Part shown: positions 1 to 5,212 of the stretch, one piece after another
How the letters are laid out: each line of letters starts with the position of its first letter
Position numbering within the stretch: position 1 is the first letter of the stretch
Assembly (NCBI GenBank): GCA_021804185.1
Contig: JAJZKL010000101.1
Coordinates: 1 to 5,492, forward strand
Source of the DNA: Thermoplasmata archaeon
GTDB taxonomy: Archaea > Thermoplasmatota > Thermoplasmata > Thermoplasmatales > Thermoplasmataceae
Direction of reading: 5' to 3'
DNA length: 5,492 nt
The notes under the pieces: model-generated
Seen by the model: the letters and a program-made list of their open reading frames with translations, nothing else
Told to the model about the DNA's origin: nothing
Database searches by the model: none
Position numbers and translations under genes: made by a program

Positions 1-515
1 CTCAGAGGGAAAGGTATCTCTTCTTGAAGAGAAACCGAAAACTGAAGGACATCATGCACAGGCTGAGCAGGGCACTGGTGAACTATGCAGTGTCAATAAG
101 GATCGATACCATTGTGATCGGCCATAGCAACGGATGGAAACAGGAATCAACTATGGGAAAGAGGAACAACCAGAACTTTGTGCAGATTCCATTCAACATG
201 CTCATCCAGCAGATCAGATACAAGGCAGAGGAAGCTGGAATCATGGTTCTGGTACAGGATGAAAGCCATACAAGCAAGTGTTCATTCCTTGATCATGAAG
301 GCATAGAACACCATGATTCATACGCAGGGAAGAGATCGAGAAGAGGAGTGTTCAGATCCGCAAAAGGAATCCTGATACATGGAGATCTCAATGCAGTATA
401 CAACATAATAACAAAGGCAATCCCCGAAGCATTTGCGAACGGGATAGAGGATATTGGGTTGTACCCACGAAGTTTAAGCATCAGACAGATGATAACTTCC
501 AAAGGTGAATGTTAA
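1..515 (+). CDS. tnpB: TnpB-like RNA-guided nuclease / IS200-IS605 OrfB, C-terminal part (5' end outside window)
   Basis: This is the C-terminal half of an IS200/IS605-type OrfB (TnpB) protein. The family encodes RuvC-fold nucleases guided by an RNA from the element's right end. The frame is open from base 3 with no start, so the gene begins outside the window; the TTG at 24 is internal. Counting from that TTG, visible signatures are TIVIGHSNGWKQ (about 29-40) and NQNFVQIPF (49-57). Next come DESHTSKCSFLD (79-90), carrying the expected RuvC-II glutamate E80, and HGDLNAVYNI (119-128), carrying the RuvC-III aspartate D121. The RuvC-I aspartate would lie upstream. Many TnpBs have a four-cysteine zinc ribbon between motifs II and III; here only one cysteine is present, as in the 'TSKCSFLDxE' subgroup. 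No TnpA is visible. The frame is intact to its TAA, so the nuclease could be active. It converges on the surface-protein gene. Confidence 0.9.
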   Translation, partial: QRERYLFLKRNRKLKDIMHRLSRALVNYAVSIRIDTIVIGHSNGWKQESTMGKRNNQNFVQIPFNMLIQQIRYKAEEAGIMVLVQDESHTSKCSFLDHEGIEHHDSYAGKRSRRGVFRSAKGILIHGDLNAVYNIITKAIPEAFANGIEDIGLYPRSLSIRQMITSKGEC

Positions 516-597
516 CATGGTTAACAGAAATCATAACCTGTCAGTCTTCTCCTCCCATAGGGAACGCATGTTGAAATGCGTACCCAACCATGTTTAC
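400..597 (+). ncRNA. Possible omega/right-end RNA overlapping the tnpB 3' end
   Basis: TnpB proteins of IS200/IS605 elements use a guide RNA made from the 3' end of tnpB and the adjoining right end. This stretch sits in that position. It contains the strong nested inverted repeat at 511-597 and a 26-base motif at 538-563 that recurs in approximate form at 3999-4024. I see no promoter or processing signal, and the 5' limit given here is arbitrary. The call rests on family knowledge and position, so confidence is low. Confidence 0.25.
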
Positions 598-602
598 TTT
601 TT
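511..602 (+). terminator. Nested inverted repeat plus T-run behind tnpB (terminator and/or IS right-end fold)
   Basis: Bases 511-522 and 586-597 are inverted repeats pairing at 11 of 12 positions, with nine consecutive perfect pairs (514-522 with 586-594). Inside lies a second hairpin. In it, GGG-A-ACGCAT (560-569) pairs with ATGCGT-A-CCC (576-585) around the loop GTTGAA, with a single A.A mismatch. Five T residues follow at 598-602, so on the + strand this resembles a stem plus U-tract terminator for tnpB. The outer arms contain the stop codons of both converging genes (513-515 and 594-596). It could equally be the folded right end of an IS200/IS605-type element. The pairing is seen directly; the function is inferred. 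Confidence 0.5.
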
Positions 603-3209
603 CCTCATTATCATTACTGCTGCTGCACTTACAGCCACTGCTGCAACTACTATTCCTACGATTAAATATGGTAAATATGATGATGAAGGCGCTGGATGAG
701 TAACAGGTGTGAATGTCACGTTTTGGGTAAAATCATTTCCTGCGATAATTATTGTTCCTGTTGTTACTGATAGCTTGTATCCCGTTACATTACTGATACT
801 GTATATAAATGTTCCATTAGTGTCAGTGAAAACAATAGATCCTGTGACAGACGAAGTTTCCACACCATTAAAAGTAACGTTCCACTGTGTTCCGGATGAT
901 AATCCCGTTTCATTGAAAAATATCTTATAAACAGCTACAGTTGGTTTTGCAAAGGTGACTGCCTGAAACGCGTTAGCTCCATTAACAGTTACATTTCCTG
1001 TTGAAGGGAACACTCTGTAGCCAAACAAAGAACCAACGGTAAATGCATATGTTCCGTTAAACGCGTTGAAGTTTATGGTGGATTTTACCGATGTCATCAA
1101 CACATTATTCAATGTAACATTCCACTCTTTGCCAGATGGTAATCCTTTTTCTGTGAATGTTACATTGAATGTTACCAGAGAGAATGTTATGGTAGTGTTT
1201 ACTGCCTTTCCTGTCACTGTTATTTTACCTGACGATGGTACAGCTTTGTATAAAGGTCCTGCACTGGTGATGAAGTTGTATGTCCCATTAGTTTCAATGA
1301 AGACAATAGATCCTGTGACAGATGATTCTTTTGTGCCATTAAGAGTAACGTTCCACTGTTTCCCAGTTGACAAACCTGTTTCTTTGAATACTGCATTAAA
1401 AAATGTCTTCGTGAAGATTATCGTTGTGTTTACAGATTTACCCGCAACTGTTATTTTCCCTGATGATGGTACGGCTTTGTATAAAGGTACAAGACCAACA
1501 CTGTATGAGTATGTTCCATTAACCTCAATGAAAACTATCGATGATGTGACAGACGAAGTTGTTGTGCCATTCAGGGTAACATTCCACGGTGCTCCAGATG
1601 ATAGTCCCGTTTCATTGAATGTTACATTATAGGTAGCAACGTTAGATAAGGCAAATGTTATGGCCTGATATGCATTCGTTCCGTTAACAGTTACATTTCC
1701 TGTTGAAGGCAATACTTTATAGCCAACAATAGAAAGAACCGTAAATTTATATGTTCCATTGATCTCAGTGAATTTGGCTGTGGTATTAACCGATGATTTT
1801 GTAACTGTTTTTGTTGCATTACTCAGGGTAACATTCCACTCTTTTCCCGCTGATAACCCTGTTTCAGTGAATGTTATATTGTAAGCAGTTTTATTTGGTA
1901 AGGTAAAAGTAATGTCCTGAATCGCGTTAGCTCCATTAACAGTTACATTTCCTCTGGAAGGCGATACTTTGTAACCTGCAATGGAATCTATTGTAAATGC
2001 ATATACTCCATTAAATACCGTGAAGTTCTCCGTAGCATTTACAGATGAGGTTTTTGTACCGTTAAGAGTAACGTTCCACATCATTCCTGGTGGTAGACCC
2101 GTTTCAGCGAATGTTACATTATATACTGGTATGGATGCAACTGTTACATTAGGTTTTGTTACCGTATTTGCATTTAGCGTAACTGCTGTTTGTGCCAATG
2201 CATTTCCGTTCATGGATGTACCAGTGTCAAGTGTGATTGCAGTCTGAGATAGAATTACGCCATTAAAGGAAACACCCGTTCCGATAGTTGCCCCCCCAGC
2301 AACCTGCCAGAAGATGTTTTGTGGCTGTGCTCCACCGCTCAGGATAATTTTTGCACCCGTAGTAACAGTAAGTTTTCCTGATATCTGGAATATCCATACT
2401 GAACTTGCATTACCAGAAAGAGTGACACTGGTCGATAAATAGAGACCTGTTGACCACTTATATAATCCCGGTACAAGTGTCATTCCATTTATATTCCCCG
2501 CCCCCAGGTTTACATATCCTGGATTTGTTCTTCCGGCAGCGTTGACATAAGCTGCCTGCATATCGCCTACTGCTGTTGTCAAGTAGCTAGGTGTTGGTGC
2601 TGCGTAATCCGATGCATATACATCCCCAGTTACTAATGATGAAGTGGAAAATTGATTAGTACTATTCATCACCAAAGCGAATCCGGTAATATACGAGGCT
2701 GCAGCCGGGCTTACTCCCATATTTCCTATGATTTTAGTTGTACCGGTTGTAGAAATTCCAGTTTTTGCCAGAATTGCAAAATTCCCTGCCGTTCCAAGAT
2801 TCACAGGAGCCAATGATACTGGTGATAATTTCGTAAAGGTTATATTCTTACTGGTGTTTGAATTATTAACCGCAATGCTTCCAGATGCTGGTAATGCGGA
2901 GAATCCTGGTACACTATTTATAGTGAAAGTATAGTTTCCCGTAGGAAGCGAAAAATTAAGTGATGATGTGTTAGATATCATATATGTTCCATTAAGAGTA
3001 ACATTCCATTGTGTACCTGTTGTTAAACCAGTTTCATTAAAAGTTACAGTATAATTTTTTGCCAGAACCGCGCCATTAACAAATTGATTATCTGGGTTAC
3101 TGCCAACCAACGATTGCCCTACAGAAAACATACTTGATGAAAGAATGAAAGTAATCGATACCAAAACTGCTAGCATAATAATTATTTTTTTATTTTTATG
3201 ATTATACAT
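594..3209 (-). CDS. Secreted, membrane-anchored repeat surface protein with an ice-binding-like (DUF3494) domain
   Basis: This 871-residue protein is built for the outer cell surface. Residues 1-32 are a lysine-rich start and hydrophobic stretch typical of a signal peptide. Residues 53-125 form a first beta-rich repeat. Residues about 135-350 match the ice-binding-protein-like DUF3494 domain, with LGTAGNFAILAKTGIST, GNMGVSPAAASYITGF, LVPGLYKWSTG, VWIFQISG, GGAQPQNIFWQVAG and ALAQTAVTLNANTV in the usual order. Six further repeats follow (363-833), each about 75-80 residues with ETGLxxGxxWNVT near its start. A Pro/Ser linker leads to a membrane span (about 845-868) ending in RKK. About 45 N-x-S/T sequons (hand count) suggest heavy N-glycosylation. 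DUF3494 proteins bind ice in cold-adapted microbes, and others are thought to serve in adhesion. Here adhesion or matrix binding is the safer inference. The domains are secure; the ligand is unknown. Signal peptide and anchor frame a complete ORF, supporting the ATG at 3209. Confidence 0.93.
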   Translation of the reverse strand: MYNHKNKKIIIMLAVLVSITFILSSSMFSVGQSLVGSNPDNQFVNGAVLAKNYTVTFNETGLTTGTQWNVTLNGTYMISNTSSLNFSLPTGNYTFTINSVPGFSALPASGSIAVNNSNTSKNITFTKLSPVSLAPVNLGTAGNFAILAKTGISTTGTTKIIGNMGVSPAAASYITGFALVMNSTNQFSTSSLVTGDVYASDYAAPTPSYLTTAVGDMQAAYVNAAGRTNPGYVNLGAGNINGMTLVPGLYKWSTGLYLSTSVTLSGNASSVWIFQISGKLTVTTGAKIILSGGAQPQNIFWQVAGGATIGTGVSFNGVILSQTAITLDTGTSMNGNALAQTAVTLNANTVTKPNVTVASIPVYNVTFAETGLPPGMMWNVTLNGTKTSSVNATENFTVFNGVYAFTIDSIAGYKVSPSRGNVTVNGANAIQDITFTLPNKTAYNITFTETGLSAGKEWNVTLSNATKTVTKSSVNTTAKFTEINGTYKFTVLSIVGYKVLPSTGNVTVNGTNAYQAITFALSNVATYNVTFNETGLSSGAPWNVTLNGTTTSSVTSSIVFIEVNGTYSYSVGLVPLYKAVPSSGKITVAGKSVNTTIIFTKTFFNAVFKETGLSTGKQWNVTLNGTKESSVTGSIVFIETNGTYNFITSAGPLYKAVPSSGKITVTGKAVNTTITFSLVTFNVTFTEKGLPSGKEWNVTLNNVLMTSVKSTINFNAFNGTYAFTVGSLFGYRVFPSTGNVTVNGANAFQAVTFAKPTVAVYKIFFNETGLSSGTQWNVTFNGVETSSVTGSIVFTDTNGTFIYSISNVTGYKLSVTTGTIIIAGNDFTQNVTFTPVTHPAPSSSYLPYLIVGIVVAAVAVSAAAVMIMRKK
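711..2123 (-). repeat. Six tandem coding repeats (R2-R7), about 230-240 bp each, in the surface-protein gene
   Basis: The units read, in gene order, about 2123-1905, 1883-1653, 1631-1413, 1400-1182, 1169-951 and 929-711. A seventh, N-terminal copy (3053-2835) is separated from them by the DUF3494 domain. Each encodes a beta-rich module opening with ETGL or EKGL, then GxxWNVT about eight residues later, a central NGT/NGV-Y stretch, and a closing TITF or VTF strand. Copies differ by point changes but keep short identical DNA runs. For example, the 20 bases at 832-851 recur exactly at 1303-1322 within a longer, near-identical block. Such repeats can exchange or change number by recombination. 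Confidence 0.9.
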
Positions 3210-3232
3210 TAATTATTTTCATGCTAATAATG

Positions 3233-3240
3233 TATATTAA
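3233..3240 (-). promoter_or_regulatory. TATA box for the surface-protein gene, probably leaderless
   Basis: On the - strand the sequence TTAATATA, in a wider run of A and T, lies centred about 28 bases before the ATG at 3209. Archaeal transcription usually starts about 25-30 bases after the TATA centre, so the transcript would begin at or next to the start codon. No Shine-Dalgarno-like sequence lies between the two. Leaderless mRNAs are common in Thermoplasmatales, so this fits. The start site is inferred from spacing alone. Confidence 0.5.
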
Positions 3241-3281
3241 TATTATGTAGAGCTTCATGATGCTAATTCCCAGCCATAATA

Positions 3282-3713
3282 ATGAAACTTCTTTCTTATG
3301 TTGATGCGGTAAAACTCTTACTGAGCGAAGGGTTTAGTATTTTATCTATAGGATTGGGATGCATGACAATAGTACATGGGAAAATCAACGCAAGGGGCGG
3401 TTGCAGATATAACAAACTTGTATATATGAAACAGGTTAACGGGAAAATTTTACAGAAATATGTTGGTTACCTTTGAAAGAATCCAAACTCAAAGAGGGAG
3501 ATCACCGGAAAGGAGATATTGTCGAATGTGGAGAGACTTCTGGATGCAGAGGTATCTGATTCTGTAATCGTTGATGTCCAGAAAAAGATTGTCATAGACT
3601 GCGACTTATCCCTCATAAAAAGATCGTTCTGGAGAATTAAAAGAAGCTGGGTGTGCCATTTGTTGAGGATAAATGAGTATGATATTCAGAACGATCCTGA
3701 GGAGATGTCCTGA
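3282..3713 (+). pseudogene. Interrupted reading frame, unknown family, TGA at 3474
   Basis: One reading frame runs from an ATG at 3282 (or a better-looking ATG at 3363) to a TGA at 3711-3713 and is broken by a TGA at 3474-3476. Before the break it reads GKINARGGCRYNKLVY...NGKILQKYVGYL, and after it KNPNSKREITGKEIL...VERLLDAEV. Joined, it would give about 116 residues from 3363. The pre-stop segment has the feel of the short basic 'NGKxxQKYVG' openings of archaeal transposase-associated proteins, but I cannot name the family. A single base change of GGA to TGA would explain the break, giving YVGYLGKNP. An overlapping short frame at 3673-3741 (+) encodes a RCPDCNKTLKAH segment with one CxxC pair, perhaps another fragment. 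Two independent small proteins, or chance ORFs, remain possible. Confidence 0.4.
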
Positions 3714-3844
3714 CTGTAATAAGACTCTGAAGGCACATTGATCGAAGAAAAACATTACGAGCTGGCAATCTTCCAACCAGAAGACTTCTTTCCCGCAATT
3801 GAGTCAAACTTGCTATTTCCCGGAATCTGTAAATACACGATTAG

Positions 3845-4021
3845 ATTGAACCGGTATTTGGAACTTCCAGCACTATATCCATATTCTGCAGTTACAGGAA
3901 AGGGCTGAGGAAGGGCCCATGTTCGGATGAGACAATGGAAATGGCCCATACTTATGGAAATACAGAACTGAAACAAGGATCAAGTGAAGTTAAGAGATCT
4001 GTCAGTCTTTTGCCTCCATAG
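3845..4021 (+). pseudogene. Possible transposase (TnpB-type) C-terminal tail remnant
   Basis: This is an open stretch with no start of its own, closed on the left by a TAG at 3842. It translates to a hydrophilic tail including SDETMEMAHTYGNTELKQGS and ends SVSLLPP before a TAG at 4019-4021. The 'GNTELKQ' style resembles the variable C-terminal tails of archaeal IS605-type OrfB proteins. More tellingly, its last bases (3999-4024) carry the motif that also lies just behind the tnpB stop at 538-563. No RuvC motif is preserved upstream: bases 3742-3844 show no recognisable coding in any frame. The reading is suggestive, not secure. It may simply be non-coding spacer before the eS1 promoter. Confidence 0.3.
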
Positions 4022-4024
4022 CGA
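3999..4024 (+). repeat. Second copy of a 26-base motif found behind tnpB (538-563)
   Basis: The 26 bases starting CTGTCAGTCTT here match those at 538-563 at 21 positions without gaps. The first 11 bases are identical, and both end CATAG-x-GA. Similarity stops sharply on either side. Both copies are on the + strand, one of them 22 bases past a tnpB stop. This is what a shared right end of two related IS200/IS605-type elements would look like. The assignment to IS ends is inference; the match itself is seen. Confidence 0.45.
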
Positions 4025-4030
4025 TGACCG

Positions 4031-4043
4031 AAAGGTTTAACTT
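4031..4043 (+). promoter_or_regulatory. TATA/BRE promoter for eS1
   Basis: A purine-rich BRE-like stretch (CGAAAGG) runs into TTTAACTT (4036-4043). Initiation would be expected near 4063-4070. That leaves a leader of about 35 bases carrying GAGGG (4093-4097), five bases before the ATG at 4103, which is a good archaeal Shine-Dalgarno. The eS1 gene thus has a leader and a ribosome-binding site, unlike the surface-protein gene. The promoter lies right next to the IS-end-like motif at 3999-4024. Confidence 0.45.
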
Positions 4044-4102
4044 AATTTTTTAATTCCCTCCTTACAACAAATGTATTACAAATCAGTGTTTAGAGGGATT
4101 TA

Positions 4103-4756
4103 ATGGCTGGAGAAAAGGGACAGAGAAGAGTAAAAGATAAATGGCGAGAGAAGAAGTGGTATTCAATAATGGCTCCCAACCAATTAGGGGGGAAGGAAAT
4201 TGCGCTTAGTCCAGCCGTAAATGAGAATGAATTGATAGGAAGGAAAGTTGAGATACCAGTTTCGGATTTTACTGGCAATTTTAAGAAATCAAATTCCAAA
4301 TTGATTTTTCAAGTTACATCATGCGCCGGCTTAAAATGTTCATCGAGTTTCGCTGGGCACACAGTCAGTGACGATTACATAAGGAGAATGGTAAGGAGAA
4401 GGAAGGAGAGACTGGATGTCATAACGGAAATCAAGACAACGGATGGTTTCACAATGGCATTGAAGGTGGTTGCAGTCACAGACAGTAAACTTACAGCAAC
4501 TAAGAGAGCTGAATTGAGAGAGGCTATGCTTTCATTCATAAATGAAAAAACTTCAACTATGAGCTTCTATGAATTTGCCAGATATGTGATCGGAGAGGAA
4601 ATTTATTCTGACATAGTTAATGCTGTGAAGGATATTTACCCGTTAAAGAAAATTGAAGTAAGGCGCTCTCAATTGATAAGTTCGGGAAAAGAAGCCTATG
4701 AATTTACTGAACCCGAAGGGGATCAAAAACCACCAGAGGTTCCATCACCACAATAA
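4103..4756 (+). CDS. rps3ae: 30S ribosomal protein eS1 (S3Ae family)
   Basis: This is a 217-residue small-subunit ribosomal protein of the archaeal/eukaryotic S3Ae (eS1) family, bound near the mRNA exit region of the 30S platform. Recognition rests on the basic N-terminus KDKWREKKWYSIMAPNQLGG (11-30), the strand IGRKVEIPVSDFTGNF (45-60), and FAGHTVSDDYIRRMVRRRKE (83-102). The C-terminal IYPLKKIEVRRSQL (178-191) also fits. Length is normal for the family. The ATG at 4103 has GAGGG five bases upstream and places the basic N-terminus as expected. The C-terminus ends in an acidic, proline-rich tail (EPEGDQKPPEVPSPQ). Two cysteines (C74, C79) lie where I would expect non-cysteine residues in many relatives; I cannot confirm this without an alignment. 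tRNA-Met starts seven bases after the stop, so co-transcription is likely. Confidence 0.96.
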   Translation: MAGEKGQRRVKDKWREKKWYSIMAPNQLGGKEIALSPAVNENELIGRKVEIPVSDFTGNFKKSNSKLIFQVTSCAGLKCSSSFAGHTVSDDYIRRMVRRRKERLDVITEIKTTDGFTMALKVVAVTDSKLTATKRAELREAMLSFINEKTSTMSFYEFARYVIGEEIYSDIVNAVKDIYPLKKIEVRRSQLISSGKEAYEFTEPEGDQKPPEVPSPQ

Positions 4757-4763
4757 CTGCAGG

Positions 4764-4856
4764 GCCGGGGTGGCTTAGTTGGAATAGCGCCGGACTCATA
4801 GGAATATTGCATTCTGAGAAATCCGGAGGTCTCGGGTTCAAACCCCGATCCCGGCA
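4764..4856 (+). tRNA. Elongator tRNA-Met (CAT) with a 20-base intron
   Basis: The cloverleaf is complete once a 20-base intron is removed (73 bases mature, CCA not encoded). The acceptor stem GCCGGGG (4764-4770) pairs with TCCCGGC (4849-4855), with one G.U, and A4856 is the discriminator. The anticodon stem CCGGA (4790-4794) pairs with TCCGG (4822-4826). The T stem TCGGG (4832-4836) pairs with CCCGA (4844-4848) around TTCAAAC. The D stem has one T.T mismatch at its inner end. The anticodon is CAT (4797-4799). It is not the initiator: the anticodon stem lacks the initiator's three G-C pairs and the acceptor begins G-C. The arms closely resemble the Thermoplasma elongator tRNA-Met as I recall it. 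Ile2 (modified CAT) is less likely. No TATA box sits at the expected distance upstream, so it probably shares the eS1 transcript. Confidence 0.96.
4801..4820 (+). other. tRNA-Met intron in a perfect bulge-helix-bulge
   Basis: The intron lies between tRNA positions 37 and 38, the common archaeal site. The central helix is CTCA (4795-4798) with TGAG (4815-4818). The two three-base bulges are TAG (4799-4801) and AAA (4819-4821). The inner helix is GAAT (4802-4805) with ATTC (4811-4814), closing the loop ATTGC. Cutting after the second base of each bulge releases exactly 4801-4820. This is the substrate of the archaeal tRNA splicing endonuclease. Confidence 0.93.
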
Positions 4857-4907
4857 CTTCACATACAGCATAGTAATAAGATGTGTTCAATAACATAATC
4901 AAAGCTT

Positions 4908-4927
4908 TTATTCCAAAATAATTTTTT
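4908..4927 (+). terminator. Weak terminator candidate after tRNA-Met
   Basis: TTATT (4908-4912) can pair with AATAA (4917-4921) around CCAA, followed directly by six T residues (4922-4927). Archaeal termination depends mainly on T-runs, so the T6 is the meaningful part; the AT-only stem is weak. It would end the eS1/tRNA transcript about 65 bases past the tRNA. The rest of 4857-5050 is AT-rich spacer with no gene I can support. Confidence 0.35.
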
Positions 4928-5050
4928 GAATTGATAGGTTCTTTAACTGAATTTAAATAATTCCGCTTAAGTTTTTGAAAAATACAGGTAACTGTGGCTC
5001 ATTGGCCTTCAAAATATTTATTATTCCGTTAGTTTATATTCAATTTGGTG

Positions 5051-5060
5051 TTTATAAATA
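5051..5060 (+). promoter_or_regulatory. Strong TATA box upstream of the small membrane ORF
   Basis: TTTATAAATA at 5051-5060 is close to the archaeal TATA consensus. Initiation is expected around 5080-5085, giving a leader of about 15-20 bases before the ATG at 5101. The only downstream + strand reading frame is the 31-codon ORF, since the next gene lies on the - strand. This box is the main reason to take that ORF seriously. Confidence 0.5.
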
Positions 5061-5100
5061 AATTAATACACAATACATTAATCAACATTCTGGATTAAAA

Positions 5101-5196
5101 ATGAAAATGCCAAGCACTAAAAAAATCATCACGTTTCTCATTATATTGATGCTGCTGGGTTCAGGAATCTTCTTTCTTGTGGCAATCCTGGCATAA
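5101..5196 (+). CDS. Small single-span membrane protein, 31 residues, unknown function
   Basis: The ORF encodes a short basic start (MKMPSTKK) followed by an uninterrupted hydrophobic stretch from about residue 9 to the C-terminal alanine (residue 31). This is enough for one membrane helix with its N-terminus probably in the cytosol by the positive-inside rule. A TATA box lies about 45 bases upstream; the ribosome-binding site is poor. It converges on the epimerase gene, with 16 bases between the stop codons. I do not recognise the family. It lacks the cytosolic N-terminal region of an archaeal Sec61-beta and is shorter. It could be a real small protein, a signal-peptide-like fragment, or chance. 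Confidence 0.45.
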   Translation: MKMPSTKKIITFLIILMLLGSGIFFLVAILA

Positions 5197-5212
5197 ACCG
5201 CAACAGAATTTT

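Noticed and set aside
24..26. TTG as the start of the tnpB-like gene
   Set aside because: The frame stays open upstream to base 3 and the family needs an N-terminal half with the RuvC-I motif, so the gene is cut by the window edge.
1066..1632. 188-codon + strand open frame within the surface-protein gene
   Set aside because: It lies wholly antisense to repeats R4-R6. Its repeated VPLxSMKTIDxVTD and VPLRVTFH segments simply mirror the repeat units, and no start signal or promoter is visible.
711..2123. Regularly spaced repeats as a CRISPR array
   Set aside because: The period is about 230-240 bases, the units are coding and diverged, and there are no short identical repeats with unique spacers.
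709..2934. Other + strand frames at 709-930, 1981-2247 and 2728-2934
   Set aside because: All are shadows of the strongly supported 871-residue protein on the - strand.
3363..3713. TGA at 3474 read as tryptophan or selenocysteine
   Set aside because: Thermoplasmatales are not known to recode TGA, I see no SECIS-like fold, and the surrounding residues are better explained by a nonsense change.
3755..3976. 73-codon - strand open frame
   Set aside because: It has no promoter, no ribosome-binding site and no recognisable family. It overlaps the + strand tail-like frame and looks like chance openness.
4090..4299. 69-codon - strand frame over the eS1 start
   Set aside because: It is antisense to the conserved eS1 coding sequence and therefore a shadow.
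4764..4856. Initiator tRNA-Met or tRNA-Ile2 reading of the CAT anticodon
   Set aside because: The anticodon stem CCGGA/TCCGG lacks the initiator G-C triplet. The acceptor and T arms fit the Thermoplasma-type elongator better than Ile2, although Ile2 is not fully excluded by eye.
5101..5196. Small membrane ORF as the Sec61-beta translocon subunit
   Set aside because: At 31 residues it is too short and lacks the longer cytosolic N-terminal region of archaeal Sec61-beta.
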